This document shows, piece by piece, positions 44,805 through 52,607 of a stretch of 64,000 nucleotides of DNA. A model generated the notes under the pieces. The model made no database searches. It worked only from the letters and a program-made list of their open reading frames with translations, and was not told where the DNA came from. The stretch comes from Lactobacillus ultunensis DSM 16047 (GTDB taxonomy: Bacteria > Bacillota > Bacilli > Lactobacillales > Lactobacillaceae): contig NZ_AZFO01000008.1 in NCBI RefSeq assembly GCF_001436305.1, positions 1 to 64,000 of the forward strand. The letters run 5' to 3'. How positions within the stretch are numbered: the first letter of the stretch is position 1; every line of letters begins with the position of its first letter. Both the position numbers and the translations under genes were made by a program.

Positions 44805-44833
44805 ATTCTAGCAGAAATTCGTGGTCTACGCAA
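44805..44833 (-). promoter_or_regulatory. Promoter of the riboswitch-controlled permease
   Basis: Minus strand -35 TTGCGT (44828-44833), 17-bp spacer with TGC, -10 TAGAAT (44805-44810). Confidence 0.7.
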
Positions 44834-44902
44834 ATTTCCTGGGAAACAAAAAACAAGCAGCTATTAACTGCTTGCTTAGATGAAGGTATTTTATTAATGA
44901 AA

Positions 44903-46213
44903 TTATTTTACGTTTAAAACCACGTAGTAGATAATGAACACTACGAACAGAATCCACATCATTGGTGTGATTTCCTTGAAACGCTTAGCTGCGATCATTG
45001 AAACTGGGTATACGATTAAGCCCCAGCCTAAACCGTCTGAAATTGAGTAAGTAAGAGGCATTCCGATTGCAATGAGGAAACAAGGAATGGCAATTTCGAG
45101 ATTAGTCCAGTGTACATGAGCCAAGTTTTCAGCCATTAAAACTCCGACGATGATTAAGGCAGGTGCAGTTACTTGAGTAGTAAAGACACTTAAGATTGGG
45201 CTGAAGATAGTAGAAATTAGGAAGAAAATACCAACCCAAACTGCGGTTAAACCAGTTCTACCACCAACTGCGATACCAGAACTTGATTCAACGAAGGCAC
45301 CGACAGGTGAAGTACCAAGTACTGAACCAACAAGCATACCTGAAGAGTCAGCGGCTAAAGCTTCACCGGCACGAGGCATCTTGTTGTCTTTCATTAAGCC
45401 GGCTTGTTGAACCAAACCGATTAAAGTACCGGTCGTGTCAAAGAAAGTTACTAAAAGGAAGGTGAAGACAACAACCCACATTTGAACGGTATTAATATCA
45501 CTGATGTGGAAGACTGCTTGACCAAAAGTTGGTGCGATGCTTGGGACAGATGAAATCACGCCCTTAGGCATTGGAATTTGACCAATAACTACACCGAAGA
45601 CAGCCGCAGCAATCATTCCGATGAAGATTGCACCAGGTACGCGTGCAATCATTAGGAAAATGGTAACGATCAAACCAAAGATAGTGATCCAAACGGTTGG
45701 ATTGTTAAGACCACCAATAGTAACTAAAGTTGAGTCACTGTTTTGAATAAGCTTACCACCTTGAAGACCAATGAAAGCAATGAACAAACCGATACCAGCT
45801 GAAATTGCATATTTGATATCAGCAGGAATGGCATCAATAATCATTTCACGGACTTTAAAAATAGTAAGCAAAATGAAGAGGATCGAAGCAACAAAAACGG
45901 CAGCTAAAGCAGTTTGCCATTTAACGTGCATCCCTAAACATACTGTGTAGGTAAAAAATGCGTTCAGTCCCAATGTTGGTGCGGATGCAATGGGGTAGTT
46001 AGCAACCAAACCCATTACGATACAAGTGAAAGCGGCCGATAAGGCAGTAACGGTGAACAGCGCTCCTTTATTCATACCGCTGGCACCTAAAACATTAGGG
46101 TTAACGAAAAGAATATAGGACATACTTACAAAAGTAGTCAACCCAGCTAGCAATTCTGTTTTAAATGAGGTGTGATTCTCATCTAAATGAAAAAATTTGC
46201 TGATAGAATTCAT
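44903..46213 (-). CDS. NCS2 purine permease
   Basis: A 436-residue paralogue of the 43321-44631 permease, with the same TTFVSMSYILFVNP start, GLNAFFTYTVCLGMH, SSSGIAVGGRTGLTA and ISDGLGWGLIVYPVSM near the end. It lacks a riboswitch; its leader instead has repeated CGAA motifs. TGGAGG lies 6 bases before the ATG. The substrate within the purines is unknown. Confidence 0.9.
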   Translation of the reverse strand: MNSISKFFHLDENHTSFKTELLAGLTTFVSMSYILFVNPNVLGASGMNKGALFTVTALSAAFTCIVMGLVANYPIASAPTLGLNAFFTYTVCLGMHVKWQTALAAVFVASILFILLTIFKVREMIIDAIPADIKYAISAGIGLFIAFIGLQGGKLIQNSDSTLVTIGGLNNPTVWITIFGLIVTIFLMIARVPGAIFIGMIAAAVFGVVIGQIPMPKGVISSVPSIAPTFGQAVFHISDINTVQMWVVVFTFLLVTFFDTTGTLIGLVQQAGLMKDNKMPRAGEALAADSSGMLVGSVLGTSPVGAFVESSSGIAVGGRTGLTAVWVGIFFLISTIFSPILSVFTTQVTAPALIIVGVLMAENLAHVHWTNLEIAIPCFLIAIGMPLTYSISDGLGWGLIVYPVSMIAAKRFKEITPMMWILFVVFIIYYVVLNVK

Positions 46214-46231
46214 GTAATTCCTCCAGAAAAG

Positions 46232-46338
46232 TTCGCAAAATATCTGATTTTATTCTATAAACTAAAGATATTGCGAATAAAAAATAGTAGATACCGAATA
46301 ATCAACTTTAATTATACTTAAATAGTTAATAATTTCAA
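46232..46338 (-). promoter_or_regulatory. Promoter and CGAA-motif leader of NCS2 permease
   Basis: Promoter: TTGAAA (46333-46338), 16 bp, TATAAT (46311-46316). Downstream are a PurBox-like CCGAATAAT element (46294-46302, minus or plus reading of GATTATTCGGTATC), a TTATTCG repeat, and a long hairpin AGATATTTTGCGAA / TTCGCAATATCT (46232-46277). These could be PurR sites or an attenuator. Confidence 0.35.
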
Positions 46339-46397
46339 TAAAATTCAAGCTATTTGTTCAGTTTTTGCAATGAATGCGAATTCATTTAAGATAATTG

Positions 46398-46428
46398 TTG
46401 ACCTTAACCCTACGTAAACCCGTATATT
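46398..46428 (+). promoter_or_regulatory. MerR-type promoter with 19-bp spacer
   Basis: TTGACC (46398-46403), 19-bp spacer, TATATT (46423-46428). The long spacer is the hallmark of promoters untwisted by MerR proteins. The spacer holds two TWAACCC repeats 11 bp apart. Confidence 0.6.
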
Positions 46429-46448
46429 TAAATCAGGAGGTGAAAGCA

Positions 46449-47183
46449 ATGTCGCAAAAATATTCCATTGGCGAGGTAGCAAAAAAACTAAAAATGACGC
46501 CACGTGCGATTCGCTTTTATGATCAGAAAAATTTGGTTAAGCCAGAATTCATTGGTGAAAACAGCTATCGCTACTATGGCGAAGAGCAAATTCAAAAATT
46601 AGAACTGATTAATTATTTGAGACAACTAGATTTTTCTATTAAGCAGATTAAGGAATTGCTTAGTGACCAGAGTGGTTCTGATTCACTGCAGTTATTATTC
46701 CAGAAGCAGATTATGGAAAATGAAAGCAAAATTGATTCTTTAGAACAGCAACAAAAGCAGTTGCGGCGGTTAAGCAAGACAATTGCTACACAGAAAATTG
46801 ATTCAAATAATCTCGTCGACATTGCCCAAATTATGAAAAAAGAAACTAGATTAACTAATTTAAGGAAACGGATGTGGCTATTCAGCGTAGGTATTTTGCT
46901 AATTGAAGCAATCGGGATCTTTAGTGCCTACCAATTTAAGCAAATTAATTCATTAGTTGCGATGATTATCAGCATCGTGATTATGCTGGTTTTAGTATTT
47001 GGATCGACTGCCTTTTTAACTAAGTATTACTATAACCAGGTAAAATATGTTTGCCCAAACTGTGGTACTAAGTTTGTACCATCTTTGAAAACATTTATCT
47101 TTTCAGCGCATACGCCTAAATTTAGGAAATTAGAATGTCCGCATTGTCATCACAAGGCATATTGTTTAGAGATTACCCGATAA
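46449..47183 (+). CDS. MerR-family regulator with membrane helices and C-terminal zinc ribbon
   Basis: A 244-residue protein: MerR winged helix (about 5-75; YSIGEVAKKLKMTPRAIRFYD abridged), a coiled-coil dimer helix (80-125), two membrane helices (about 148-165 and 170-192), and a C-terminal zinc ribbon CPNCGTKFVPS...ECPHCHHKAYC. The ATG at 46449 follows AGGAGGTG by 6 bases. The promoter has a 19-bp spacer, implying autoregulation. Adjacent genes are a purine permease (divergent) and the first AAA/DUF4143 gene. Membrane-anchored MerR proteins are unusual. Confidence 0.82.
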   Translation: MSQKYSIGEVAKKLKMTPRAIRFYDQKNLVKPEFIGENSYRYYGEEQIQKLELINYLRQLDFSIKQIKELLSDQSGSDSLQLLFQKQIMENESKIDSLEQQQKQLRRLSKTIATQKIDSNNLVDIAQIMKKETRLTNLRKRMWLFSVGILLIEAIGIFSAYQFKQINSLVAMIISIVIMLVLVFGSTAFLTKYYYNQVKYVCPNCGTKFVPSLKTFIFSAHTPKFRKLECPHCHHKAYCLEITR

Positions 47184-47204
47184 TTTTCCTGGGAAATATA
47201 AGAA

Positions 47205-47240
47205 GCCTTTATCGAATATACTCGATAAAAGGCTCTTTTT
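47205..47240 (+). terminator. merR terminator whose stem is array copy 1
   Basis: GCCTTTATCGA pairs with TCGATAAAAGGC; a T-run follows. The inner half of the stem is the first palindrome of the array upstream of the AAA/DUF4143 gene. Confidence 0.75.
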
Positions 47241-47313
47241 TTATAATCTTATCGAGTATAATCGATAAGATTAATGATTTTAGCATTTATATCGATTATA
47301 ATCGATATAAATG
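47208..47313 (+). repeat. Phased palindrome array A (three copies, exact 40-bp period)
   Basis: Copies: TTTATCGA-ATATAC-TCGATAAA (47208-47229), CTTATCGA-GTATAA-TCGATAAG (47248-47269), and a 30-bp perfect palindrome 47284-47313 with core ATATCGA-TTATAA-TCGATAT. Centres are 47218.5, 47258.5 and 47298.5: two identical 40-bp steps. Spacers of 18 bp are unrelated to each other. Copy 3 contains TATAAT (47297-47302), a likely -10 for the AAA gene that starts at 47324, with GAGGTG ribosome site directly after the palindrome. Confidence 0.92.
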
Positions 47314-47323
47314 AGGTGAACGC

Positions 47324-48523
47324 ATGATTAAACGAACTACATATTTAAATCGAATTAGTCCATTTATTGATAAAGATATTATTAAAGTAATTACAGGCAT
47401 TCGCCGTAGTGGAAAATCAGTTTTGTTGCAACAGATTCAAGATGAATTGGTACAACGTGGGAAAGATAGAGCTAATTTCATTTACATTAACTTTGAAGAT
47501 TTACAATATGAATTCCTGCTCAATTATCAAGCACTTAACCAAGAATTAATTAAACGAATTAACCAGATTGATGGCAAAGCTTACCTTTTCCTTGATGAAA
47601 TTCAAAGAGTTAAATCCTGGGAAAAAACAATTAATTCTTTACGTGTAACTTATAATTGCGATATTTATATTACTGGATCGAATTCTCAACTGTTATCAGG
47701 AGAATTAGCAACTGAAATTGCTGGTCGATATGTTGAAATTAAGGTTTATCCTTTTTCATTCAGTGAGTTTTTGGAAGCAATTAATTCTGATCGGCAAAAC
47801 TTAGATCGTGATTTTGCTACTTATGTAGAAATAGGTGGAATGCCTTTCTTGTCACTGATCTATTCTGATCAGCAAGCATGTGATACGTACCTGCAGGATA
47901 TTTATAGTTCTGTAGTTCTAAAGGATATTGTTGATCGTCATGCAATTAGAAATGTAGATCTACTTAGAAGAATAATCAGCTATTTAAGCAGTGAAATAGG
48001 GCATCCTATCTCGGCAACAGGTATTGCTAAATTCCTTAAAAGTGAACACAGGGGAAGTTCTGCAGATACGATTCTTGATTATATTTCATATACTTGCGAT
48101 GCGTACTTATTTACGCGTGTTCCTCGAACGGATCTGCGTGGCAAAGAGAATTTACGCATTAATGATAAATATTACATTACAGATCATGGTTTGCGGCAAA
48201 CTATTGTTGGCAATAATCAGCAAAATATTGATCAGATTCTTGAAAATATTGTCTTTATTGAGCTTTTGCGTCGTGGATACCATATTTCTGTAGGACTAAA
48301 TGATAAAAAAGAGATTGATTTTGTGGCTCAAAAAGGCAGTGATAAGCGGTACTACCAAGTGACTTATATGTTGGGTAGTCAGGCAACGATTGACCGTGAA
48401 TTCGGTGCATATGCTGATGTTGCTGATAACTATCCTAAGTATGTGCTTTCGATGGATAGATTTGACATGAGCCGTAATGGGATTATCCACCAGAATATTA
48501 TTGACTTCTTGTTGGAAAAATAA
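47324..48523 (+). CDS. AAA+ ATPase with DUF4143 C-terminal domain (copy A)
   Basis: A 399-residue protein of the AAA_14/DUF4143 family, function unknown. Walker A GIRRSGKS (25-32), Walker B YLFLDE (87-92), sensor-like YITGSNSQLLSGELATEIAGR, PFSFSEFLEA, then DUF4143 (about 200-399) with GLRQTIVG and a PD-(D/E)XK-like terminus: E313LLRRGY, E330-I-D332-F, Y-Y-Q345-V. The usual catalytic Lys is replaced by Val, so DNA binding rather than cleavage is likely if the fold holds. It is alone between terminators and preceded by array A. A paralogue of similar length with its own array is at 52608. Confidence 0.88.
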   Translation: MIKRTTYLNRISPFIDKDIIKVITGIRRSGKSVLLQQIQDELVQRGKDRANFIYINFEDLQYEFLLNYQALNQELIKRINQIDGKAYLFLDEIQRVKSWEKTINSLRVTYNCDIYITGSNSQLLSGELATEIAGRYVEIKVYPFSFSEFLEAINSDRQNLDRDFATYVEIGGMPFLSLIYSDQQACDTYLQDIYSSVVLKDIVDRHAIRNVDLLRRIISYLSSEIGHPISATGIAKFLKSEHRGSSADTILDYISYTCDAYLFTRVPRTDLRGKENLRINDKYYITDHGLRQTIVGNNQQNIDQILENIVFIELLRRGYHISVGLNDKKEIDFVAQKGSDKRYYQVTYMLGSQATIDREFGAYADVADNYPKYVLSMDRFDMSRNGIIHQNIIDFLLEK

Positions 48524-48535
48524 AATAAGTACAAG

Positions 48536-48577
48536 CAAAAAAGGACCAAGCTCAAATTCGAACTTAGTCCTTTCTTT
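48536..48577. terminator. Bidirectional terminator
   Basis: AAAGGAC and AAG pair with CTT and GTCCTTT (one bulge), T-runs on both strands, between the convergent AAA gene and NCS2 permease. Confidence 0.7.
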
Positions 48578-48593
48578 ATCTATTGTTTTTACT

Positions 48594-49901
48594 TTAGAAA
48601 TTCAGTACCCACAAGAAGATCAGGAATACTACGAATAGTACCCACATCATCGGGCTGATTTCTTTACCACGCTTAGCAGAAATCATGCAGATTGGGTAAG
48701 TAATCATACCCCATGACAAACCATCTGAAATTGAGTAAGTCAATGGCATCCCTAAAATGATTAAGAATGCAGGAACGGCAATTTCCAACTTGTTCCAATG
48801 GATATGTGCTGTATTTTGTGCCATTAAAACACCAACGATGATCAAGGCAGGAGCAGTTACTTGACTAGTGAACACGCCCAAAAGTGGACTGAAGATCATT
48901 GAAATCAAGAAGAAGATAGCTACAAATACGGCGGTTAAACCAGTACGACCACCAACGGCAATACCGGCACTTGATTCAACGAATGCACCAACTGGTGACG
49001 TACCAAGAATAGAACCAACAGCCATCGCACTTGAGTCGGCAGCTAAGGCCTTACCAACACGTGGCATCTTGTTGTTCTTCATGAAACCAGCTTGTTGAGC
49101 CAAGCCGATTAAAGTACCAGCAGTATCGAAGAAAGTAACGAGCAAGAAGGTTAAAACAACAACCCACATTTGAACGGTATTAATGTCTTTAATGTGGAAT
49201 ATAGCTTGACCAAAAGTTGGTGCCAAGCTAGGTGCGGTAGAAATGATTTTGTGTGGTAAAGCAATTTGACCGGTGCAGATACCAAATACGGCAGCCAAAA
49301 CCATACCGATGAAAATAGCACCAGGAACTTGCAAAATCATCAAAATAACAGTTACTAATAAACCGAAAATAGTTACCCAAACGAGTGGGTCATGAAGTGA
49401 ACCTAAGCCAACCAATGTTGATTTGTTAGCAACGATTAATTTACCATTTTGCAAACCTAAAAAGGCAATGAATAAACCAATACCTGAAGAAATGGCAAAC
49501 TTTAAGTCGGCTGGAATAGAGTCAATGATCTTTTCTCTTAATTTAAATAAAGTAATTAAGATGAAAATGATTGAAGCAACAAAGACACTAGCTAAAGCTG
49601 TTTGCCACTTAACGTGCATCCCAATACATACGGTATATGCAAAGAATGCGTTGATTCCTAATGCAGGTGCTTCACCAATAGGATAATTGGCAACGATCCC
49701 CATGATCGCCGTACCAAGGGCACTTGCTAAAGCTGTAGCGGTAAATACGGCACCGGTATTCATGCCTGAGGCACCTAAAACGCTAGGGTTAACGAATAAA
49801 ATGTACGACATACTAATGAAAGTAGTTAAACCAGCAATAAATTCTACTTTAATGTTGGTCTTGTACTTATCTAATTGAAAATAGTTTTTGATAAAATTCA
49901 T
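48594..49901 (-). CDS. NCS2 purine permease
   Basis: A 435-residue third NCS2 paralogue: TTFISMSYILFVNPSVLG, ALGINAFFAYTVCIGMH, SSAGIAVGGRTGLTA, ISDGLSWGMITYPICM. The leader has no riboswitch; CGAA elements ACACGAACAAT (about 49920) and ATACGAATTAT (about 49990) resemble PurR boxes. GGAGAGAGA precedes the ATG. Purine specificity is unresolved. Confidence 0.9.
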   Translation of the reverse strand: MNFIKNYFQLDKYKTNIKVEFIAGLTTFISMSYILFVNPSVLGASGMNTGAVFTATALASALGTAIMGIVANYPIGEAPALGINAFFAYTVCIGMHVKWQTALASVFVASIIFILITLFKLREKIIDSIPADLKFAISSGIGLFIAFLGLQNGKLIVANKSTLVGLGSLHDPLVWVTIFGLLVTVILMILQVPGAIFIGMVLAAVFGICTGQIALPHKIISTAPSLAPTFGQAIFHIKDINTVQMWVVVLTFLLVTFFDTAGTLIGLAQQAGFMKNNKMPRVGKALAADSSAMAVGSILGTSPVGAFVESSAGIAVGGRTGLTAVFVAIFFLISMIFSPLLGVFTSQVTAPALIIVGVLMAQNTAHIHWNKLEIAVPAFLIILGMPLTYSISDGLSWGMITYPICMISAKRGKEISPMMWVLFVVFLIFLWVLNF

Positions 49902-50127
49902 TATTCTCTCTCCAAAGAATTGTTCGTGTTTTTACTTCTGAGAAGCAACTCTTATACTTTATCATTCAAAAATAAATTTGTAAATACGAATTATAAGAGA
50001 AACTTTAGGATAAAATACCCTTGTTTAAAACAAAGCGAATCGGATTGAATTGGCTTTCATTCCCATTCTTTTAGCATTATTCTTAAATATAAGAAGAACT
50101 TTGTTAATTTAGAATAAAGGTGAAAAG

Positions 50128-50928
50128 ATGTCCGCAAAACTTATTTTTTCAGATATTGATGACACGTTAATTAATGATGATCTGCAGGTAACGCCTAAGA
50201 CGCGGGATGCAATTCGCAAGCAGATTATCAAAGGCAATATTTTTGTACCAACATCCGCACGGCTTCCTAAGGGGATGATGACTGCTGTTGGTCAGATTCT
50301 GAAGGTTTGCCCGTTAATTGCATATAACGGTGCATTGGCATTGGATGAAACTGGTCGAGCTTTAGTTACTCGTTTCTTTGATGCAAAAAAAGCGGCAGAA
50401 ATTTGCCGCTATGTCGATGAACAAGATAATAGTTCCGCGTGGAACATTTATAGCGGCTATGTGTGGTACTGTGCCGAAAAAAAGAGTCCCAGAGTAGAGC
50501 ATGAAGAGAAAATCGTTGATGTGAAAGCAACCCCTGCTTCAATTGAAAAAATAGTGAAATTGCAGGGCGTACACAAGGCTTTAATTATGGGTGAGCCAGA
50601 AGATTTGGATCGTATGCAAAAAGAATTGATTGCTAAATTTCCAGATTTGAGTTTTGTTAGATCTTCGAAAATTTTGCTTGAGGTAGTATTAAAGGGCGTA
50701 AGCAAAGCTAGTGCAGTTAAGATTCTGGCACAAGAATATAAGGTACCGCTAAAAGATTGTATTGCCTTTGGTGATAACTACAACGATGAAGAAATGTTGG
50801 AAGAAGTAGGGCATCCGTATTTGATGGGCAACGCTCCAGTAGATTTGCAGAAGAAATTCGGCAGCGATCATATAACCCTAGATAATAATCATGATGGCAT
50901 TGCACAGGTACTAGATGATTTGGAATAA
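50128..50928 (+). CDS. Cof-type HAD-IIB hydrolase
   Basis: A 266-residue HAD phosphatase: motif I FSDIDDTLI with the nucleophile Asp and acid Asp, a C2B cap, Lys in VLKGVSKASAVKIL, and motif IV FGDNYNDEEML. Such enzymes dephosphorylate sugar phosphates or flavin mononucleotide; the substrate is not predictable. AAAGGTG precedes the ATG. Confidence 0.9.
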   Translation: MSAKLIFSDIDDTLINDDLQVTPKTRDAIRKQIIKGNIFVPTSARLPKGMMTAVGQILKVCPLIAYNGALALDETGRALVTRFFDAKKAAEICRYVDEQDNSSAWNIYSGYVWYCAEKKSPRVEHEEKIVDVKATPASIEKIVKLQGVHKALIMGEPEDLDRMQKELIAKFPDLSFVRSSKILLEVVLKGVSKASAVKILAQEYKVPLKDCIAFGDNYNDEEMLEEVGHPYLMGNAPVDLQKKFGSDHITLDNNHDGIAQVLDDLE

Positions 50929-50929
50929 A

Positions 50930-50966
50930 ATAAAAATGCGTTAGGAAAACATCCTAACGCGTTTAT
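50930..50966. terminator. Bidirectional terminator
   Basis: GCGTTAGGA/TCCTAACGC, 9 bp perfect, between the HAD gene and dgk; the better T-run is on the minus strand. Confidence 0.8.
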
Positions 50967-50980
50967 TATTTCCTGGGGAA

Positions 50981-51667
50981 TTATGCCTCGATTTGAATGT
51001 CAGTAGATTTATCCCAATCTTCTGGCAATTTACCCATTTCTTTTAATTTAGCTGTAATTTGTTCAAGTACTGTTTGCTTATCTTCTGGATTAGCCATGAA
51101 ATCAAGCTTGTCACCATCAATTTCCATCTTAGGTGAATAATCATAGTTTTCATACCATGGCTTATAGTAACGAAGCAATCTCTTGTAGTAATCTTCCAAA
51201 CTTGAATCATAGCTCAGCTGCTCGTATGGACGACCACGCTTCTTAATCCGTTTGATCATCGTATCATATGAGACATTGATATGAACAAGCAGATCAGGAT
51301 TCTTCTTAGGCATTCTCTTCAATTCGCCCATCATGTTGTGCAAGAGTTCATAGTAGGTGTCCACTTCTTCAGAAGTAGCACGACCGATGTCTGCATTCAT
51401 TTGGAAGAAAAGAGCGTCTTCGTAGATAGAACGGTCTAAAACGTTATTATCTTGAGTAAGAGCATCTTTAATGCTGTGAAAGCGTGTATTCAAGAAATAT
51501 ACTTGCAATAAGAATGCGTATTTTTTAGGATCAGCGTAAAAAAGTGGCAAGACTGGATTGTCGTCAACACTTTCGTAGAATGGCTTGGTTCCCAAATATT
51601 TGGATAAAATACCTGTTAAACTGGATTTTCCGGCTCCAATTGGCCCGCTTAAAACAATAACTGTCAT
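50981..51667 (-). CDS. dgk: Deoxyguanosine kinase subunit
   Basis: A 228-residue deoxynucleoside kinase: Walker [10 protein letters not shown], substrate segment YESVDDNPVLPLFY, catalytic [11 protein letters not shown], lid KKRGRPYEQLSY. It is very similar in sequence as I recall it to dGK of L. acidophilus R-26, which pairs with dAK as a heterodimer for purine deoxynucleoside salvage. The ATG at 51667 is preferred over the adjacent GTG (AAGGAA 5 bases before). It lies 24 bases after dak. Confidence 0.92.
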   Translation of the reverse strand: MTVIVLSGPIGAGKSSLTGILSKYLGTKPFYESVDDNPVLPLFYADPKKYAFLLQVYFLNTRFHSIKDALTQDNNVLDRSIYEDALFFQMNADIGRATSEEVDTYYELLHNMMGELKRMPKKNPDLLVHINVSYDTMIKRIKKRGRPYEQLSYDSSLEDYYKRLLRYYKPWYENYDYSPKMEIDGDKLDFMANPEDKQTVLEQITAKLKEMGKLPEDWDKSTDIQIEA

Positions 51668-51691
51668 CACGTTCCTTCTTTTTATCTATAT

Positions 51692-52339
51692 CTATAAGTT
51701 GCCGATTTGGTGCAACTTCTCGTCAATTTCTTTGAGTACTTCACGTTGAGCATCCATGTTAGTAACGAAGTCGAGTTTGTTACCGTTGATCATCATCTTA
51801 GGGGATGCATCGTAATTCTTGTACCATGGTTCGTAGTATTTCAAAAGTCTAGCATAATAATCTTTCAATCCTGGATCAGAGCTGATTTGTTCAAAAGCTC
51901 GACCACGCTTCTTAATTCTTGCAAGCATGGTATCAAGCGAAACATGGATGTAGATTAATAGATCAGGCTTCTTGCTTGGATTGCCTGGCGTATCTTCCAT
52001 CATATTTTCAAGCAGATCATCATAGATTTTGAACTCGGTTGGATCAGCTACTTTGCTGTCAGCGTTCATCTTGAAGAACAAAGCATCTTCATAGATAGAA
52101 CGGTCAGAAACACTATTTTTCTCTTGAATAGCTTGATTAATCTGTGCTAAACGGTGGTTGAGCAAGTAGGTATTAAGCAAAAAAGTGTAACGCTTCATAT
52201 CTTTGTAATACAAAGGCAAAACTGGATTGCTATCAACACCTTCATAAAAAGCTTGTGTACCTAAATGCTCAGCTAAAATACTAGTTAAACTGGATTTTCC
52301 GGCTCCAATTGGCCCACTTAAAACAATAACTTGAATCAC
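51692..52339 (-). CDS. dak: Deoxyadenosine kinase subunit
   Basis: A 215-residue paralogue of dgk with [21 protein letters not shown] (abridged), [11 protein letters not shown] and KKRGRAFEQ; its length and [16 protein letters not shown] segment match dAK of L. acidophilus R-26. It forms a heterodimer with dGK to phosphorylate deoxyadenosine. The start is a GTG at 52339 with AGAAAGAA upstream. An 11-bp inverted repeat surrounds its promoter region. Lactobacilli of this group depend on such salvage for DNA precursors. Confidence 0.93.
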   Translation of the reverse strand: MIQVIVLSGPIGAGKSSLTSILAEHLGTQAFYEGVDSNPVLPLYYKDMKRYTFLLNTYLLNHRLAQINQAIQEKNSVSDRSIYEDALFFKMNADSKVADPTEFKIYDDLLENMMEDTPGNPSKKPDLLIYIHVSLDTMLARIKKRGRAFEQISSDPGLKDYYARLLKYYEPWYKNYDASPKMMINGNKLDFVTNMDAQREVLKEIDEKLHQIGNL

Positions 52340-52346
52340 ATTCTTT

Positions 52347-52392
52347 CTACCAGATATAGGGTTGCTTTAATAGTTTAGTCAATATCTGGTAG
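52347..52392 (-). promoter_or_regulatory. 11-bp inverted repeat around the dak promoter
   Basis: CTACCAGATAT (52347-52357) and ATATCTGGTAG (52382-52392) are perfect inverted copies 24 bp apart. Candidate promoter elements (TTGCGT, 17 bp, TAAACT on the minus strand) lie within and beside it. It may be a repressor operator or an mRNA leader stem. Confidence 0.5.
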
Positions 52393-52471
52393 TCACGCAA
52401 GGACTTTTTCAATTAGCTAAATGGGTGAAAAGTCAATAGAATAAATGATGTTTTACAAAAAAATCGGATAG

Positions 52472-52607
52472 AAATGAAATATACTTCACTTTGTGTAAAA
52501 AATAGGTAAAAAGTGAAATATGTTTCATTTTAAACAAAAAATACTGTTAAAATGAAGTATAATTCAATTAGGCAATATTTTTTGTTAGAAATGAAGTATG
52601 ATTCACT
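52472..52607 (+). repeat. Phased palindrome array B (four copies, exact 39-bp period)
   Basis: Cores: TGAA-ATATAC-TTCA (52475-52488), TGAA-ATATGT-TTCA (52514-52527), TGAA-GTATAA-TTCA (52553-52566), TGAA-GTATGA-TTCA (52592-52605). Centres 52481.5, 52520.5, 52559.5, 52598.5: three identical 39-bp steps. Intervening DNA differs between copies. The last copy ends two bases before the ATG of the AAA gene; its TATGAT (52597-52602) or the TATAAT of copy 3 (52558-52563) could serve as -10. Confidence 0.93.

Noticed and set aside
47208..52607. The phased palindromes as small CRISPR arrays
   Set aside because: Repeats are only 14-22 bp of conserved palindrome with 6-bp variable cores, only 3-4 units, no cas genes nearby, and promoter elements lie inside the repeats.
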